A DNA stretch of 25,415 nucleotides from Seison nebaliae (Eukaryota > Rotifera > Pararotatoria > Seisonacea > Seisonidae). Shown here piece after piece: positions 11,701 through 24,400 of this stretch. Within the stretch, counting starts at the first letter, position 1. Every line of letters begins with the position of its first letter. The position numbers were made by a program, and so were the translations under genes. The notes beneath the pieces are model-generated. The model worked only from the letters and a program-made list of their open reading frames with translations, ran no database searches and had not been told where the DNA came from. The DNA lies in NCBI GenBank assembly GCA_023231475.1, contig JALJEE010002938.1:1-25415 (forward strand), read 5' to 3'.

Positions 11701-13430
11701 TGTTCTTCAAAAAAAAAATTTATTGAAAAAAACAATCTTTTCAAGAATGTTCATTTGAATATTAATGTATTAATGGAATGTTCCATGCATCTTTACACTG
11801 AATGCAAAATTAATAAGTAACTAATATTTTCTACTCGATTCGTATATATTTCATTGGGAATAGAAGGTTACCTAACACATTGTCCGATAGTTCACTGTCG
11901 TATACGAATATATTATATTATTATATTTTATTAGTGTCCAGAGATCTTACTTAATACTTCACTATTCAACATGTCACTTATACTACGTGCACATATACTT
12001 ATATATAAATGTGATTTAATTCTTATATACATTTCAACCAGGTCCATGAAGGAAGAAGTATATTATTCATCACAACGGAAAAATCAATCGATTCATAGAG
12101 TATGATCGAGATTGAGTAGATTTTATTTATTTTATTTTTTGAAAATTTAATCATGAGTACATGAAATACAACTGTTTCTTAGCGATTTTATTTCGAAAAA
12201 TGTGTAAGGTTCTTTAAAAGGATATTATCGTTCATTTTAGACGATATAATCATATGTAAGTGTTAAAATGACTATCATGGAATAGTATTGGTGAACGATA
12301 TTTCATTTCCGACGGCATTTAACTTCGATTCACATCATATGCAATCGACTGGTAAGAGTTAACGATTTTACTTATGATTTTCTCCTAATTTATTTCCTAG
12401 TTTGACCTTTTTCAACATTTTTTGATTTAACAGAAAGTGTTGACGAATTAAAGAACTAATGAAGTTTGCATGTAGTTCATTAAAACGAATGAGTTGGCAT
12501 TGTAAACAGTAATTTGTAGATGGAAATATGTTATGATATTATTTTGTCGAATAATGTTTCTTAAAGAATTGTTAGCTAATACTTAATATATTCATTAAGT
12601 TGGAGGTTGAATTGAAAACCTTAGCAATTTATTTTTGTTTTCTCTTACCTTTTCCTCTAACTTAAATTACGATCAGATGATGTAATAAGTAGAAAGGAAT
12701 CGATAATAGATTAGTTCGATCGTTCATCTTCCTTCGTCCGAAATTCACAGACTTTCTGTCTTCAACATTGGTGATGGTGAGAATGTATAGTTTCATATAG
12801 TTGACAAAAGATTTAAATTGTTTTTTGCTCCATTCCATTTCATTGATGAATCTGTACATTTATTATTAAATATTATAAAAATATTTTACATGGGCAAATA
12901 TTTTCATTGAGCAAATTTATAATGAATCCATATGCAGAGTCTATATATATTCGTTTAGGCACTTATGTAATACTGTGAGATGGAGGAAGAAGGGGGAGGA
13001 GGAAGAATTAGAAGATGATAGAAAATTGGTTTTCTTTTATGTATTACTCCGAGTGTTTTAGAAGATATCTTATTATGTGAAATTATTCCAATAAATTTCT
13101 CTAATTCGTTTTCATTGATTGCATTTCCAATAACTAAATATTATTGATTAATTGTCCGTTATTAATTCGTTTCTTACCGATTCCATTTCGTATGACGAAT
13201 ATAAACTAATCAAATTTCCCATTAATTTTCTAAACTGTATTCAATACTCTCTTTTATGTCATCTGAATATTTAATTATATAAATTATCTTCATTTCAACA
13301 TATTTCAACAAATTTTCACCTCATTTCATCAAAATGTTTAAAAAACATTTTTGAATATTACTCGGAAAACAAGATTTATTAATGTCATCGTCTTCTAATT
13401 AATTTAATCTTTTAATTATATCTAGACATT
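8750..13430. other. Long gene-poor stretch
   Basis: I find no protein gene, tRNA or rRNA here. The frames that exist (10664-10852 minus, 12662-12859 minus) are short, isolated and unlike the codon use of the real genes. The sequence is not simple repeat: it is mixed AT-rich DNA with a purine tract at about 12978-13010 and scattered short TA runs. It could hold regulatory DNA or the large first intron of a gene, but I cannot show either. Confidence 0.4.
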
Positions 13431-13437
13431 TGTTTAT

Positions 13438-13447
13438 ATTATATAAA
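13438..13447 (+). promoter_or_regulatory. TATA-like box upstream of the 13.5 kb orphan exon
   Basis: The sequence around 13438-13447 reads ATTATATAAAG, a good TATA match, about 80 bases before the open frame that starts at 13524. The ATGs met first, at about 13479 and 13514, open only short frames, so either leaky scanning or an unseen intron would be needed to reach the orphan frame. Confidence 0.3.
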
Positions 13448-13523
13448 GTTTGGGAAGGAAACGATTGAGACAGATATGATTGAAGAAAAACTTCTGATTT
13501 AGTGAGAGAAAAAATGAGAATGA

Positions 13524-14186
13524 ATTGAAGAAGGCGGGGAAGAAAGAGTATCCAAAAAGAACAATCAGGAGTCTAACCAATTGGGTGAATGTAGAATGAC
13601 GAATAAGGAACATATCTCTTACGGGAAAAGTGTACGACAATTGAATAAATTGATATGGAACATTGAAATTCGTCGTTTAGCTAAACTGAATCCACTTCAT
13701 AAGGAAACCGATCAATTCGGCATATTGAATGTTCACGAAACTTCCGATGAATTAACAAATAAATGGCGAGAGAATTTTCCTATAACATTTATTCGTCGCT
13801 CAATGGTTCGCATAGATGCACAGCCTCAAATGCAAATGCTAATAAACGACAATAATGGGAAGCGATATCGACAAGATATATTGAATAATCTCCGTTCGAA
13901 ATATATGAAAATTCCATCTGCATCAGTTATCAATCAACATTCTCGACCAGTTCACCCAACAATTGATGCTAATCATTTTGCTCAACCAATAAATATTCAT
14001 CGATGCCATTGTCGTCATAGACAACGGTTGAATAAGAATAACAAAGAAAATACTCGTTCCCAAATCAGAATTAGTGGTAATGATCATGAAATTGAAAGGA
14101 AAAATGGAGAAGAAATACAAAAAATTCCGGTAATACCTCAACAAACTTCAACTATTGAAGAAAAATCGATAATAATAAAGGTTTAG
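13524..14186 (+). CDS. Orphan basic protein or exon
   Basis: An open frame of 220 codons follows the TGA at 13521. Its first ATG is at 13596 (MTNKEHISYG), giving 196 residues to the TAG at 14184-14186. Codon choice (CGA, CGT, CAA, TTA) matches CDC48 and ankyrin, so I think it is translated. The product is basic and hydrophilic: a Leu/Lys/Arg-rich first third (KSVRQLNKLIWNIEIRRLAK), an Arg/Met/Gln middle, a short HRCHCRHRQR cluster near residues 145-154 of the ATG form, and an Asn/Lys/Glu-rich tail. No signal peptide, membrane segment or known domain is visible. The last sense codons read AAA ATA ATA ATA AAG followed by GTTTAG, and GTTTA is the donor type used in CDC48. The frame may therefore end at 14180 as an exon, phase 0, and not at the TAG. 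Coding before the ATG (GGEERVSKKNNQESN) also hints at an upstream exon. Confidence 0.5.
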   Translation: MEEGGEERVSKKNNQESNQLGECRMTNKEHISYGKSVRQLNKLIWNIEIRRLAKLNPLHKETDQFGILNVHETSDELTNKWRENFPITFIRRSMVRIDAQPQMQMLINDNNGKRYRQDILNNLRSKYMKIPSASVINQHSRPVHPTIDANHFAQPINIHRCHCRHRQRLNKNNKENTRSQIRISGNDHEIERKNGEEIQKIPVIPQQTSTIEEKSIIIKV

Positions 14187-17100
14187 TTCTTCTTAATTGC
14201 TCTTTTTTTGCTTACTTTCTTCCTTCTTTCTTCTCCTCTCTAATTCTTCATTATTAATTTTTTGATTTCCCAAATAATAATGTTATGAAAGCAGAACTTG
14301 AATTTTTTTACGTGAAAAAATATGTTCAATTATACGAAAAGAAGAAATAAATATTAATTTAATTTTCCTTTCTCTAATACAACTTATGATTTCCATCCAA
14401 GTGAACACTCAGATGAGAAATCAATTATTTTTTGTTCATTCCGATGAAGTAAGTGCAAAATAGTAATAGTAGTCGTAGACAGATTTACCGGTATTGTAAT
14501 ATTAGTTATGGGACTTACTTTTGGAATTATCCTTCATAATTTACCATTGTTGACAGATTAATGATAAGTAGTGGAAAGGACGCAAATATGAAGAGTATTA
14601 TTTGACAATAACTTCATCGAACATTTGAGAGTTGAAGAAGTAGAAAGAAATATTTTAAATTCAATTAAGGTAATTGAGGAATAAAATATACATCGAGCAT
14701 TTCATCCACATAAGTTATGACGAATTACTCTAGTCTTTATTCGGTTATCTTTCTAAAGAATGATATTCACACATTTTAAATGAATACACATCTCCACATA
14801 TATTCTCCTGCAAGCATATCGAATTAAATAAAGAGTTTTATTAAATAAATTCAAATTATCGTAGTCTGTCTTCGTTCGTCCATATGTTCTATTGTGATTT
14901 TTGTACGGAAACATATTTCATGGAGAAGATATGTGAAATATATAATTGCAACGTATGTATGTACATTTGATGATTCTCCTGATTATATTCGAATGACATT
15001 ATTGCGCGAGCGTAACAATTGTACAGGAATCATATGCATGCATATACATGCACATCCATGCAATAAATAGAGCAAACTGTACGAATTCTTCAAATTTTCT
15101 CTATTTCGTTCCTCCGAAAAAAATTTCTTTACTTTTTATCCTTCGAAAAACTTTAATGTGTATCTACTTATCCATTTATTTCTCTTCTGTTATTCCTCAT
15201 TGTATCATTATCGATACCACCTTTAGCATCATTCCATCGAGTTTTTAATATCTCCACCAGTTTCCAAACTACCATGGTGTTGACGGATGAATTTTCCAAA
15301 GATTTATTTTCCCACTAATTAAAACTTATTGATCAATCATCGATAACGATGAGGTTGATATGAATAATTTCCGTTCTGGAAAGTATGTTTGTTACATTAC
15401 ATCATTCACTGATAATTGTTTCTTTAAGGAATACCAATTAACTTTGTGAAGGAAGGTCATTCATTCCCTATCATATCTTTACGTGTAAGACAAAACTTCC
15501 CATGGAAATGATGTTCTGAACAGGAACAATTATAATTAACTTAATTAAACGAAGACTATTTCCTTCATTCCTTCAATTCATTCAATTAGAATTCGTCAGG
15601 AATAAGTACTTCATAATAGTTTCATGTTCACCATAAATAGGGGAATGAGGCCAGGTCACGAAAAACTACTAATTCTTTATGAGTAGATGTTAAAAATAGA
15701 AATATTTTCACGTATCTCCTCCATCCTAATGTTGGAGATGTTGGGAAGTTCAATGAGATTTTCCTTTCACTTCTACAATTCAATTGATCCATTCAATTCA
15801 ATTCCGCTCATACTCTGAGGATATTTTTTATGAGAATGATAAAGAAACGAATTTCATCTTATATTTACTCATGAATTGTGGAAGAACATACCTAAAAAAT
15901 TGATGAGGGCCAATATATTTCATTTTTTTGACTGTCTGACTAACATGTTCGAGTAGATGTTGCTAATGATGATGATTTATGACGTGAATCTTATAATTTC
16001 CTTATAATTCTCTTCATTCCAAAGGGTCTCCCCATTCACTCGTTCATTCATTTTGTTGGTCTTCTAACAGAATGATTTCTTCATTTTTTCTTCTTTTCAC
16101 TTCGAAGAAAAAAAAACTAAAAAATTATCCTAAAGAAATATATTAGTTTTGTTTACGTACATCATCCATCCATCCGTTTACGACTCATATTTCTGTGCAC
16201 GTCATATATGTGGATAGTGTATAGTGAACCATACCGTCATTAGAGGAAGAAGAAGAACAACAACGGGAGTGCATATCTTTCCTTCTCTTCCATTAAGTTG
16301 GAGGAAAATGAGTTAGAGGTGGTACGAAATATTTTGAGAATAGAAAGAAAGTAAAATTTATTATCGGGAAAAATGAGTCGATGGTTCGCCATTAGCACAA
16401 ATAACAACAACTGCATACTAAAAGGAAAAAATTATGAGATTCATTTGATAAGAAACAATTTTCTTGTTTCCATTTTCACGACGTACATAAACCATGCAAA
16501 TTATTTTTTATATAATCAAATTATATAATTCGTTCTGAAGAGATCTTAAATTTCTTGATTGATTTCCTTTTTCTCCACCAACATCTTCATCATTTTTTTC
16601 GTCATAAATTCAGGTTCTTTTTTTTGAACTTTTACAAATCTTTCCGAATGAATGGATGTTAATGATTCTTTGGATTCTAATGAGATGAAAAGAACAATGT
16701 TCTTTTTCTTTCATTGATTTCATCAGTCTCATCATATTAACAAAATCGAATGCTAATCTGTGTTATATGTTCTGCTAATAATTTCTGTTTTCATTTCTTA
16801 TCAATCCATTCATTCTACTCAAATATCTCTTTTCACTATGGAAATGTTGGTGGAGATCGAAAGGTCAATTTATGTAAGTTTCAGATATAACAACTATCTT
16901 CTTTCCACCCCTCATACTCCTAAATTAATATATTCATTTCGTGAATTCTTCGTTTCCTATAGATCCAATTTAACCTACCATCTCATCTGTATACATATAC
17001 CAGATCTTTCTTTTATTCAACAATCCTAGAAATTTTCTATTAGTAACATATTTTTTTGTTTATTTATTTCCAATTCTCTTCAGATAATTTTTCTCTCAGA

Positions 17101-20100
17101 AACTTTATTTTTTTTATTAAATTTTATTTATTCAATTATTAAATTCCATCAACCAATCAACCAAACAAATTATATCAAGAATCTCAATCTACGTTCTAAA
17201 ATTCATGCTTAAATTCCTCATATCAACAATAGAAACAATTTTTATTATTTTTGGTGGATCTTGAACAAATCCCTTCTTCATCTCAAACTAAAAAAACAAT
17301 AACGTTCATTCATTTCTTACCCAAAAGGAAGAAGGGTGTGATTCATCAATAAATGGCAAAAAATCATTGAATTTATGGTGAAATTGAAGGAAACAAATTA
17401 TTTTTTGGAAGAAATCAAAAATTATTATTTATTTTTGTTTTCTTCTTTTCTCTCTTCCCCTCTACGAATTCCATTAGGATTGTGACATTCATTAACTTTA
17501 ATTCTTCTATAAGTAACCAGTTAGTAATTAATATCTTTTAATTAATTTTGATTCAAAAATAATTTTCGAAATGGAATTAATTTTTCATATTTATAAAATT
17601 ATTTTTTTAACGAAGCTTTCCTTTTCAATTTCTTAAAATTTTATTTTCCTTCTAATTATCGGTCGTAGGAGTAATTTTATCAAAATTTTCTGTAGCAAAT
17701 TGATATCCAATACAGTTTTCTCTTGAGCAAGAATTTAGACCTTTTCAAGAAAAATTGATAAGTAAAGAATGAAGTAACGTGAGGCATTTCGACATATTAA
17801 TTGACATCTTCCACATCTTTCCTGTGACATTTCTATGTTCAAGTAAGAAATTTGTATGGAGATTTGTGCTAAAAGTCGAATATGGACATGTAACTGGGCG
17901 AGGATAAATGTCTTTTATCCAACGAATAAGATTATGAAATATTTCTTAGGGAATTGCATTCCCAATCGTACGTATATGGAGTAGTGACTCTCTGTATATT
18001 GGAATGGACAACAAATTGAAGTACAAAAGATAATTACGATTTGGCTTATTTATTTTTGTTTTTTAATAAATTTTGAAGCAATAGAAAAAAAACTATTTTC
18101 GAGTTCCATTTCAATGAGGAATAGACTCAATTTCAAATGGGTCATTACTAATAAAAATGTGAAAGTTTGAAGAGATTTCATTATCTTTTCACTTCATTTC
18201 CCATCGGAAACTTCTACTCACATATACAACTCTTCATCATACAATTGAAGCAGTGGAAAGAGGAATGTAAACAAAAAAAAGTAAAAATATTTGACGAAAA
18301 AATTTTTTGGTGAGTGATAATGCTATTAAACTAGAGTCTTCCAAATATTCTTCATGTTATTCTTTGGAGAATGTTCGTTTGCCTCAAATATTTGTTGAGG
18401 TTTATTTGACCTTTTTTCCCCGAAAAAATTCCATGTCACAATCGAAAAAAAAGAATAATAATCGTAAAATTAATTCAATTTCTTTTTAAGAAGATTATGA
18501 AGAAGTGTCGATAGGGTTAAATCTCATTAAGATTTAATGAAAGACAAAAAGAAAATGGAGATTTTCATTCCAGTCGATGGAATGAGAAGAAAAAATAGAA
18601 GAAGGAAATTATCCTTTCCACGATAATCAAATAAAAATGTGTTGTTGGATATCGTCTCACGGACTTATCTTCTTTCATTCATAAGTTTTACTTTTGTTAT
18701 CTGTTGAGAAGAAGAGGAAACATTAAAGCAGAATATCAGTGCATATTTCTCGTAGGTATTGAATTGAAAGAAAAGTCAAAATTAATAAAAATAATGATCG
18801 TCCTAATCGGGCTTAGAGTGAAGATTCTAGATTTCTCCTGATTATTATTTTTAAATAAACATATGATATACGTACCCTAAATTTCTAATTCGAACTTTAG
18901 TCTGAATATGACGGAGAATCTTTTCGTAATTCTTAATGTTCTTTACATCACAACTTACAATTGAACATTAACGGAGGTACCTAATACTATGTCGATAATA
19001 GAATAATATATGATTTCCTACTACAATTACTAAAGACTCTAACATAAATATACCGTTTTTCCGTATAGTTGATGAACGTATGATGGATAGGCAGATAGAA
19101 GAATTGAATACCTTCAATTGTCAATGGTAAGGATACGGTGATGGAGAGTCAGTAAATGAAGTAAGTGATATAGATTACAGATTGTTTAATTGTAGAAAAA
19201 GATAATTTTGTGGAAGTATCATAATCAGAATAATAATAATGATGATCATCACTAACAATAACAATGTTTGGAACAAGCAGTCGGTAATGTAGCAAATAAG
19301 AATCGTTTGAATGAGAAAAAAATTTGATGGGCATTGAAGAGATGGTGAGAATAATGTAGAAAAAACTACATCTCCATAATGGTGCCTGCTCGCTTGTGGG
19401 AATAGAACATTGACGAACATTAATGATTAGAAGTTGATAAGTACCAGATGAGTCGGAAGAGAGAGAATCCCAATCGAAAAAGAGATAGGAAAACTTTTAC
19501 TTATTCTACACTCCGCTTTTAGGATAGGAGAAATTCATTATCAATTGATGTACTTATCTTTTTGTATTAACTATCGTCTGTAGTGTCAGTAATGTAAACA
19601 AAGTGAAGATTTCCCAATCTTCTCATATGATCTGTTTCATTCATCTCTAATCAGATCTCATACCATCATTTCTACCGCTATTCCAATTCCATAATAAGTC
19701 TGATAAGAAGTGAGAGATGTTTTTTATTGATTTGGTTGATTTGATATCGATGAAATTATCTCAAATAATTCATCTTTCTTGCTACTGGTGAAAGAATATA
19801 ATTTGATAGAAACATTATTTTGATAAATTTCCTTCTTAATTCATTATTTCTATTCATGGAAATTGATTGATCGATTTTACGACTAGCTGGCTGGCAGGGA
19901 TGGAAGAAAGTGAAGTGAAAAGGAAGAAATTTGTGTTGATCGTAGTCGATTGGAATAGGAATTTCTTATGATAATTCCAAGAGAGGAATTGATGGAAATT
20001 AATGAATGAATAAATTATTTACTTTAATATTAATTTCTGTTTGGAATTTTAGAAGATATTAATTTTTTATCGAACTTCTAATGAGTCACTATGTGTGGAA

Positions 20101-20880
20101 TGGTGTGTACTTCAGTGTAATTGTGTGTGTATATGAGTGTGTATATGTGAAGAGATATTTCGAATATGCTACATGTTTATTCTAATCGAACAAAGAGATG
20201 ATCTCATGTATCGATCTATCGATTGTTCAGTTTGGAGGGATAATGTAGTTGAGGAAGAAAGAGAAATAACGATCGAAAAGAGATAGTGGAACTGCTAACA
20301 TTTGGGCAAATTGTTCTTCCCTAACCAAACCAGTTTATGCGACTGTCGTTCTACAAAAATTTATATAATCGTTTTTTTTCTACAAACATCTTTCATCGCT
20401 ATCATCGCCAAACGAATTACCAATTCCGAAAGATTGCCACTTTCCTCTCGTTGAGAAAGTTTAAGGAATTGTTCTGAAAATTGTTTTCATTTTTTGGTGA
20501 GAAATTCATGGACTCATTTTAGAATTACAATATCGATTGAAATAATTCTGTTATTATTAGCAAAGGGTAATTATTTATTTTTCCTAATCATTTTCCTGAA
20601 GTTGAAGTGTTCTTAGAAAACGACTATTTTCTTAAGAGAGTTTATGCTACTTTGGTGAATCGGAAAGTTTTTGTTATTCTTGTTTATTTGTACGTTTAAT
20701 TGTGGGAGATGTAGGAATAATGAAAAGTTTAAAATGGAGAATAAATAGATGGAATTGTGTTTAGAAATTAAATAGTAATGATGATGATTTTAGAGGTTTT
20801 TACGCCTTTTTTCTCCTTTTAATGTCTTTACTGCTTCTTCTTCTTCTGTTTCGAGAAAACGATGTTTACGATTTCTCTAA
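14187..20880. other. Long gene-poor stretch upstream of ankyrin
   Basis: I find no gene here. Frames at 15048-15248, 16760-17029, 18307-18489 and 19149-19420 are short and mostly begin at non-ATG codons. Visible small features are a pyrimidine tract at 14200-14250, a perfect 12-bp palindrome TATGCATGCATA at about 15034-15045 followed by more ATGCA words, TTCATTC/TTCAATTC word repeats at 15563-15600, and TG-rich sequence at 20100-20150. It may be intergenic or a large 5' intron of ankyrin. Confidence 0.4.
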
Positions 20881-20881
20881 A

Positions 20882-20885
<4 letters not shown>

Positions 20886-20915
<30 letters not shown>
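20886..20915. repeat. (AT)15 microsatellite
   Basis: This is an uninterrupted dinucleotide run of 30 bases, followed by a short TG-rich tail (TCGTGTGTTGTGTGTATGG). It lies about 500 bases upstream of the ankyrin exon and is probably length-variable between individuals. Confidence 0.95.
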
Positions 20916-20917
<2 letters not shown>

Positions 20918-20919
20918 GT

Positions 20920-21435
20920 GTGTTGTGTGTATGGTAAAATTGTGTGAAATGTACATCTGGTAAAATGATCAGTTCCATGTTGAAATGATTTTTATTACCA
21001 ATAATATTTCCATTCTATAGTTAGAGAGATATGTGCAGTGTTAAGGATTCCTACTACCAAATTAGTTGTATTAGCAAAAGAAGATGGGAGTGGGTTCATT
21101 GAAGAAAGAAATCTAATTCCTAGTTATCAGTTTCATCGAATACTACTTATCTGTTAAAGATGGAGCAGAGTAACTATAAATCATAAATAATGTTTCGATT
21201 TCAGCACATTTTTATGCATTTCTCCTTTCCTATACGTATTTATTGTTAAAGTGAATTGTTGACTATCCGGATTAAGTAGAAATCTTCTTTTGAATAATTA
21301 TAGAAATCAAGAATTTTTACGATTAACGATAAAATAGATTAGGAATTAGAAGTGTAAGAAACATTTTCAAATTTGAAGTGAATAATTTTTTTGCATTCCC
21401 AATTAATAATTCCTTTCTATTCATATTATTTGAAG
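20920..21435 (+). other. 5' flank or intron end before the ankyrin exon
   Basis: An in-frame TGA at 21379 closes the frame upstream, and no ATG lies between it and the coding sequence, so a splice acceptor is needed. The best is TTATTTGAAG at about 21426-21435, after a pyrimidine-rich run from 21409. AG at 21436-21437 is a second option. The exon carrying the start codon was not identified. Confidence 0.45.
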
Positions 21436-24400
21436 AGTGAAAACTTAATCGATAATCATCAATTGAATAATTCGAATTCGATAATCAGTCGAAAAGAATC
21501 ATTATCAATTGACGAACATTCGCTTTCACCACAAGAGAATGGTAAGAAAGTATTAACGGAAGAAACTGAAGAAGAAACGGGTGAATCGATTGAAGAATAT
21601 TTGACAAATAACAATTCATTATCTTCGTTAAAATTCGATTTAAGTTCAATAACAAAATTTCCATTCCAACAACCGCAACAACAACAACAACAACAACAAC
21701 AATTTAAATTGAAGAATCAATTTATTGGTAACAAGCGTCAACAGCAACGATCAATTGATAATTGTCGAGAGCAGTTGAATAAATTATTATTAAAATATCA
21801 GAGTGCCAATCAACTCATTGAGATCGACAATACGAGGAATGATAAGAGAAGAAATCATCCGAAAAACTCTCTGAACTTTTTAACTTCTATGATTGAAGAT
21901 AATTCTCGATCAATAATGATGGCATTCCTACGAGCAGCACGAAGTGGAAATGTTACTCGTCTTCTCCAATTGTTGGAAGAAGAGAATATTGACGTAAATT
22001 TTTGTAATCAAAATGGTTTGGCAGCTATTCATCTGGCAGCGAAAGAAGGACGAACTGATGTAATTCGTTTACTTCTTCAAAGAGACGTGATTGTCGATGC
22101 GGAAACGAGAAAGGGAAATACAGCGCTACACATCGCTTCATTAGCTGGACATCGAGATATTGTACAGATGTTAGTTGAGAATGGTGCGAATGTCAATATT
22201 CGTTCCAATGCAGGATTCACTCCATTATATATGGCAGCACAAGAAAATCATACATCTATTGTTAGTTTGTTGTTAGATAGTGGTGCGTTACAATCTCTAT
22301 CAACACAAGAAGGATTTACACCGTTAGCTGTCGCTCTCCAACAAGGACATGATGTTGTGGTGAAATTGTTATTAGAGAAAGATGGTAGTCGATTCCCATC
22401 ACACAAAGGACGTCTTCCAGCACTCCATATAGCAGCGAGAAGAAATGATGCTCGCGTAGCCGAATTATTACTTCGATCACATTTGAGTAAGAATTCAACA
22501 ACAACGAACAACGAGAATGATGAAATGACAACTGATGGAACGAATTATGATTCGAACGACACATCAGGCGAATTAGGCGAAACAGAATCATATAGAAACG
22601 GTTCAAAAAATATCAATTATGTTCCCCAAGTCGATTCGACAACACGATCTGGATTCACACCATTGCACATTGCTGCCCACTTTAATTATACGGATATCGC
22701 ACTCGTTCTAATCAGATATGGTGCTGATACGAACTTTAAAGCGAAACATGGAATTACTCCATTACACGTTGCGGCGAAATGGGGCGGTGGTGAAATGGTG
22801 TTGTTATTATTGAATAATTTCGGATCATTATACGAGAGCACATTTGACGGTTTATTACCAATTCATTGTGCAGCAAGAAGTGGACATTATGATGTGGTGA
22901 ATATGTTGATAAGACGAGAAATTTATTTATATTTATCTTCCGATTATGATTTGGATGTGAACAATTGGTTAAACGATCCAAAAATCGATAAATTATCGTT
23001 CAATCCAAGTTATCTCTTAAAAACAGTTGGACCGAATCAGAGAGTTTATGATGAGAAAAGTATGTTATTTGCAAGAACGAAGAATGGTTTATCCATTCTC
23101 CATATGGCAGCACAAGGTGGACATTGTGACATTGCCGAATTGTTGTTGACTCATGCACCGAAATTATTACACGAAGAGACTTGTGATAAATTGACAGCGT
23201 TACATGTGGCTGCCCATTGTGGTCATAATGAAATTTTAGAATTTCTTCTTGAACCATCCGATCGAGTTATTGAGGAATTGACTAATTATTACAATGCAAC
23301 AAAAGACGTCAAATTTGAATATAAGAGATATAATTCTGATGTAAATGCGAAAGCATTAAACGGTTATACTGCCTTACATATCGGTGTAAAGAAGGATCGA
23401 AAAAGTGTCGTCAAATCTTTATTGAGTCATGGAGCTCATGTGAATGAGAGAACGGAATCAGGATTGACACCATTACATATCGCCGGTTTTATGGGATATT
23501 CACATATTCTCAAAATTTTATTGATGAGTGGAGCTGATATAATGGCACAAACAGTACGAGGAGAAACGGTAATGCATCTGGTGGTGAGATCGGAACAAAC
23601 GAAAATTTTCCCGATGTTATTCTCATTTTTGAAGGAGGAGAAAGAAGATTCGATAAAAGAATTGATTAATGTTCAAGCGAATGATGGTGTGACGGCGTTA
23701 CATGGTGCAGTGAAAACGGGAGTATATGAATTAATTGAAATTCTATTAAATGCTGGAGCTAATCCGAATATTCCAACGAATATCGATCGATTCACTTCTT
23801 TGCATATTGCTGCGAGAGAAGGTACATCGGATATTGCTGAATTATTAATAAGGAATGGAGCTCAAGTGGAAAGTCGTTCCAATCGACAATTCACTCCACT
23901 CCATATCGCAGCGAAATATGGAAATGTTCGTGTGGCAAGTTGTTTGATAAAAATGAATGCAAATCCGAATGCTAAAGGAATAAATAATTTACATCCGTTA
24001 CATATCGCAACTCATTATAATCATCCTGTTATTGTTCATCTTCTTTTGGATAATTCAACTGTCGCGTCATGTACATGTCAAAATCTATATACTCCACTTC
24101 ATATCGCAGCGAAGAGAAATCTCGTTGAAATTTCAACAGCACTTTTAGCTTATGGTGTCTCCCCGAATGAGAGATCGAGAGCTGGATTTTGTCCTTTACA
24201 TCTCGCTTGTCAAGAAGGACATGAAGATATTGTCGCTCTAATTATTTCATTTGGAACGGCAGATATTAATGCACAAAGTGCAAATGGATTGACATCACTT
24301 CATTTATGTGCACAAGAGAATAATAAAGATTGTGCGAAGAAATTATTAGAAGTTTCTGCTGATCATAAGCTCGTTACGGAAAGTGGATATTCGGCCCTTC

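Noticed and set aside
12662-12859. 65-codon minus frame starting with ATG
   Set aside because: It is isolated, has no signal or domain and its codon use is not convincing; chance in 4 kb of open sequence.
15034-15063. Perfect palindrome TATGCATGCATA with further ATGCA words
   Set aside because: It could be a POU or similar binding cluster, but a short alternating motif in AT-rich DNA is weak evidence.
15648-15660. AGGTCA nuclear-receptor half-site
   Set aside because: It is a single six-base match with no paired half-site.
16750-17029. Overlapping frames around 16750-17029 with a GTAAGT donor-like site near 16873
   Set aside because: The ATG frame is 46 codons and ends in TAA, the longer frame starts with GTG, and no matching acceptor or homology is visible.
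22248-23257. Four minus frames of 75-96 codons inside the ankyrin exon
   Set aside because: They are antisense shadows of the ANK-repeat coding sequence.
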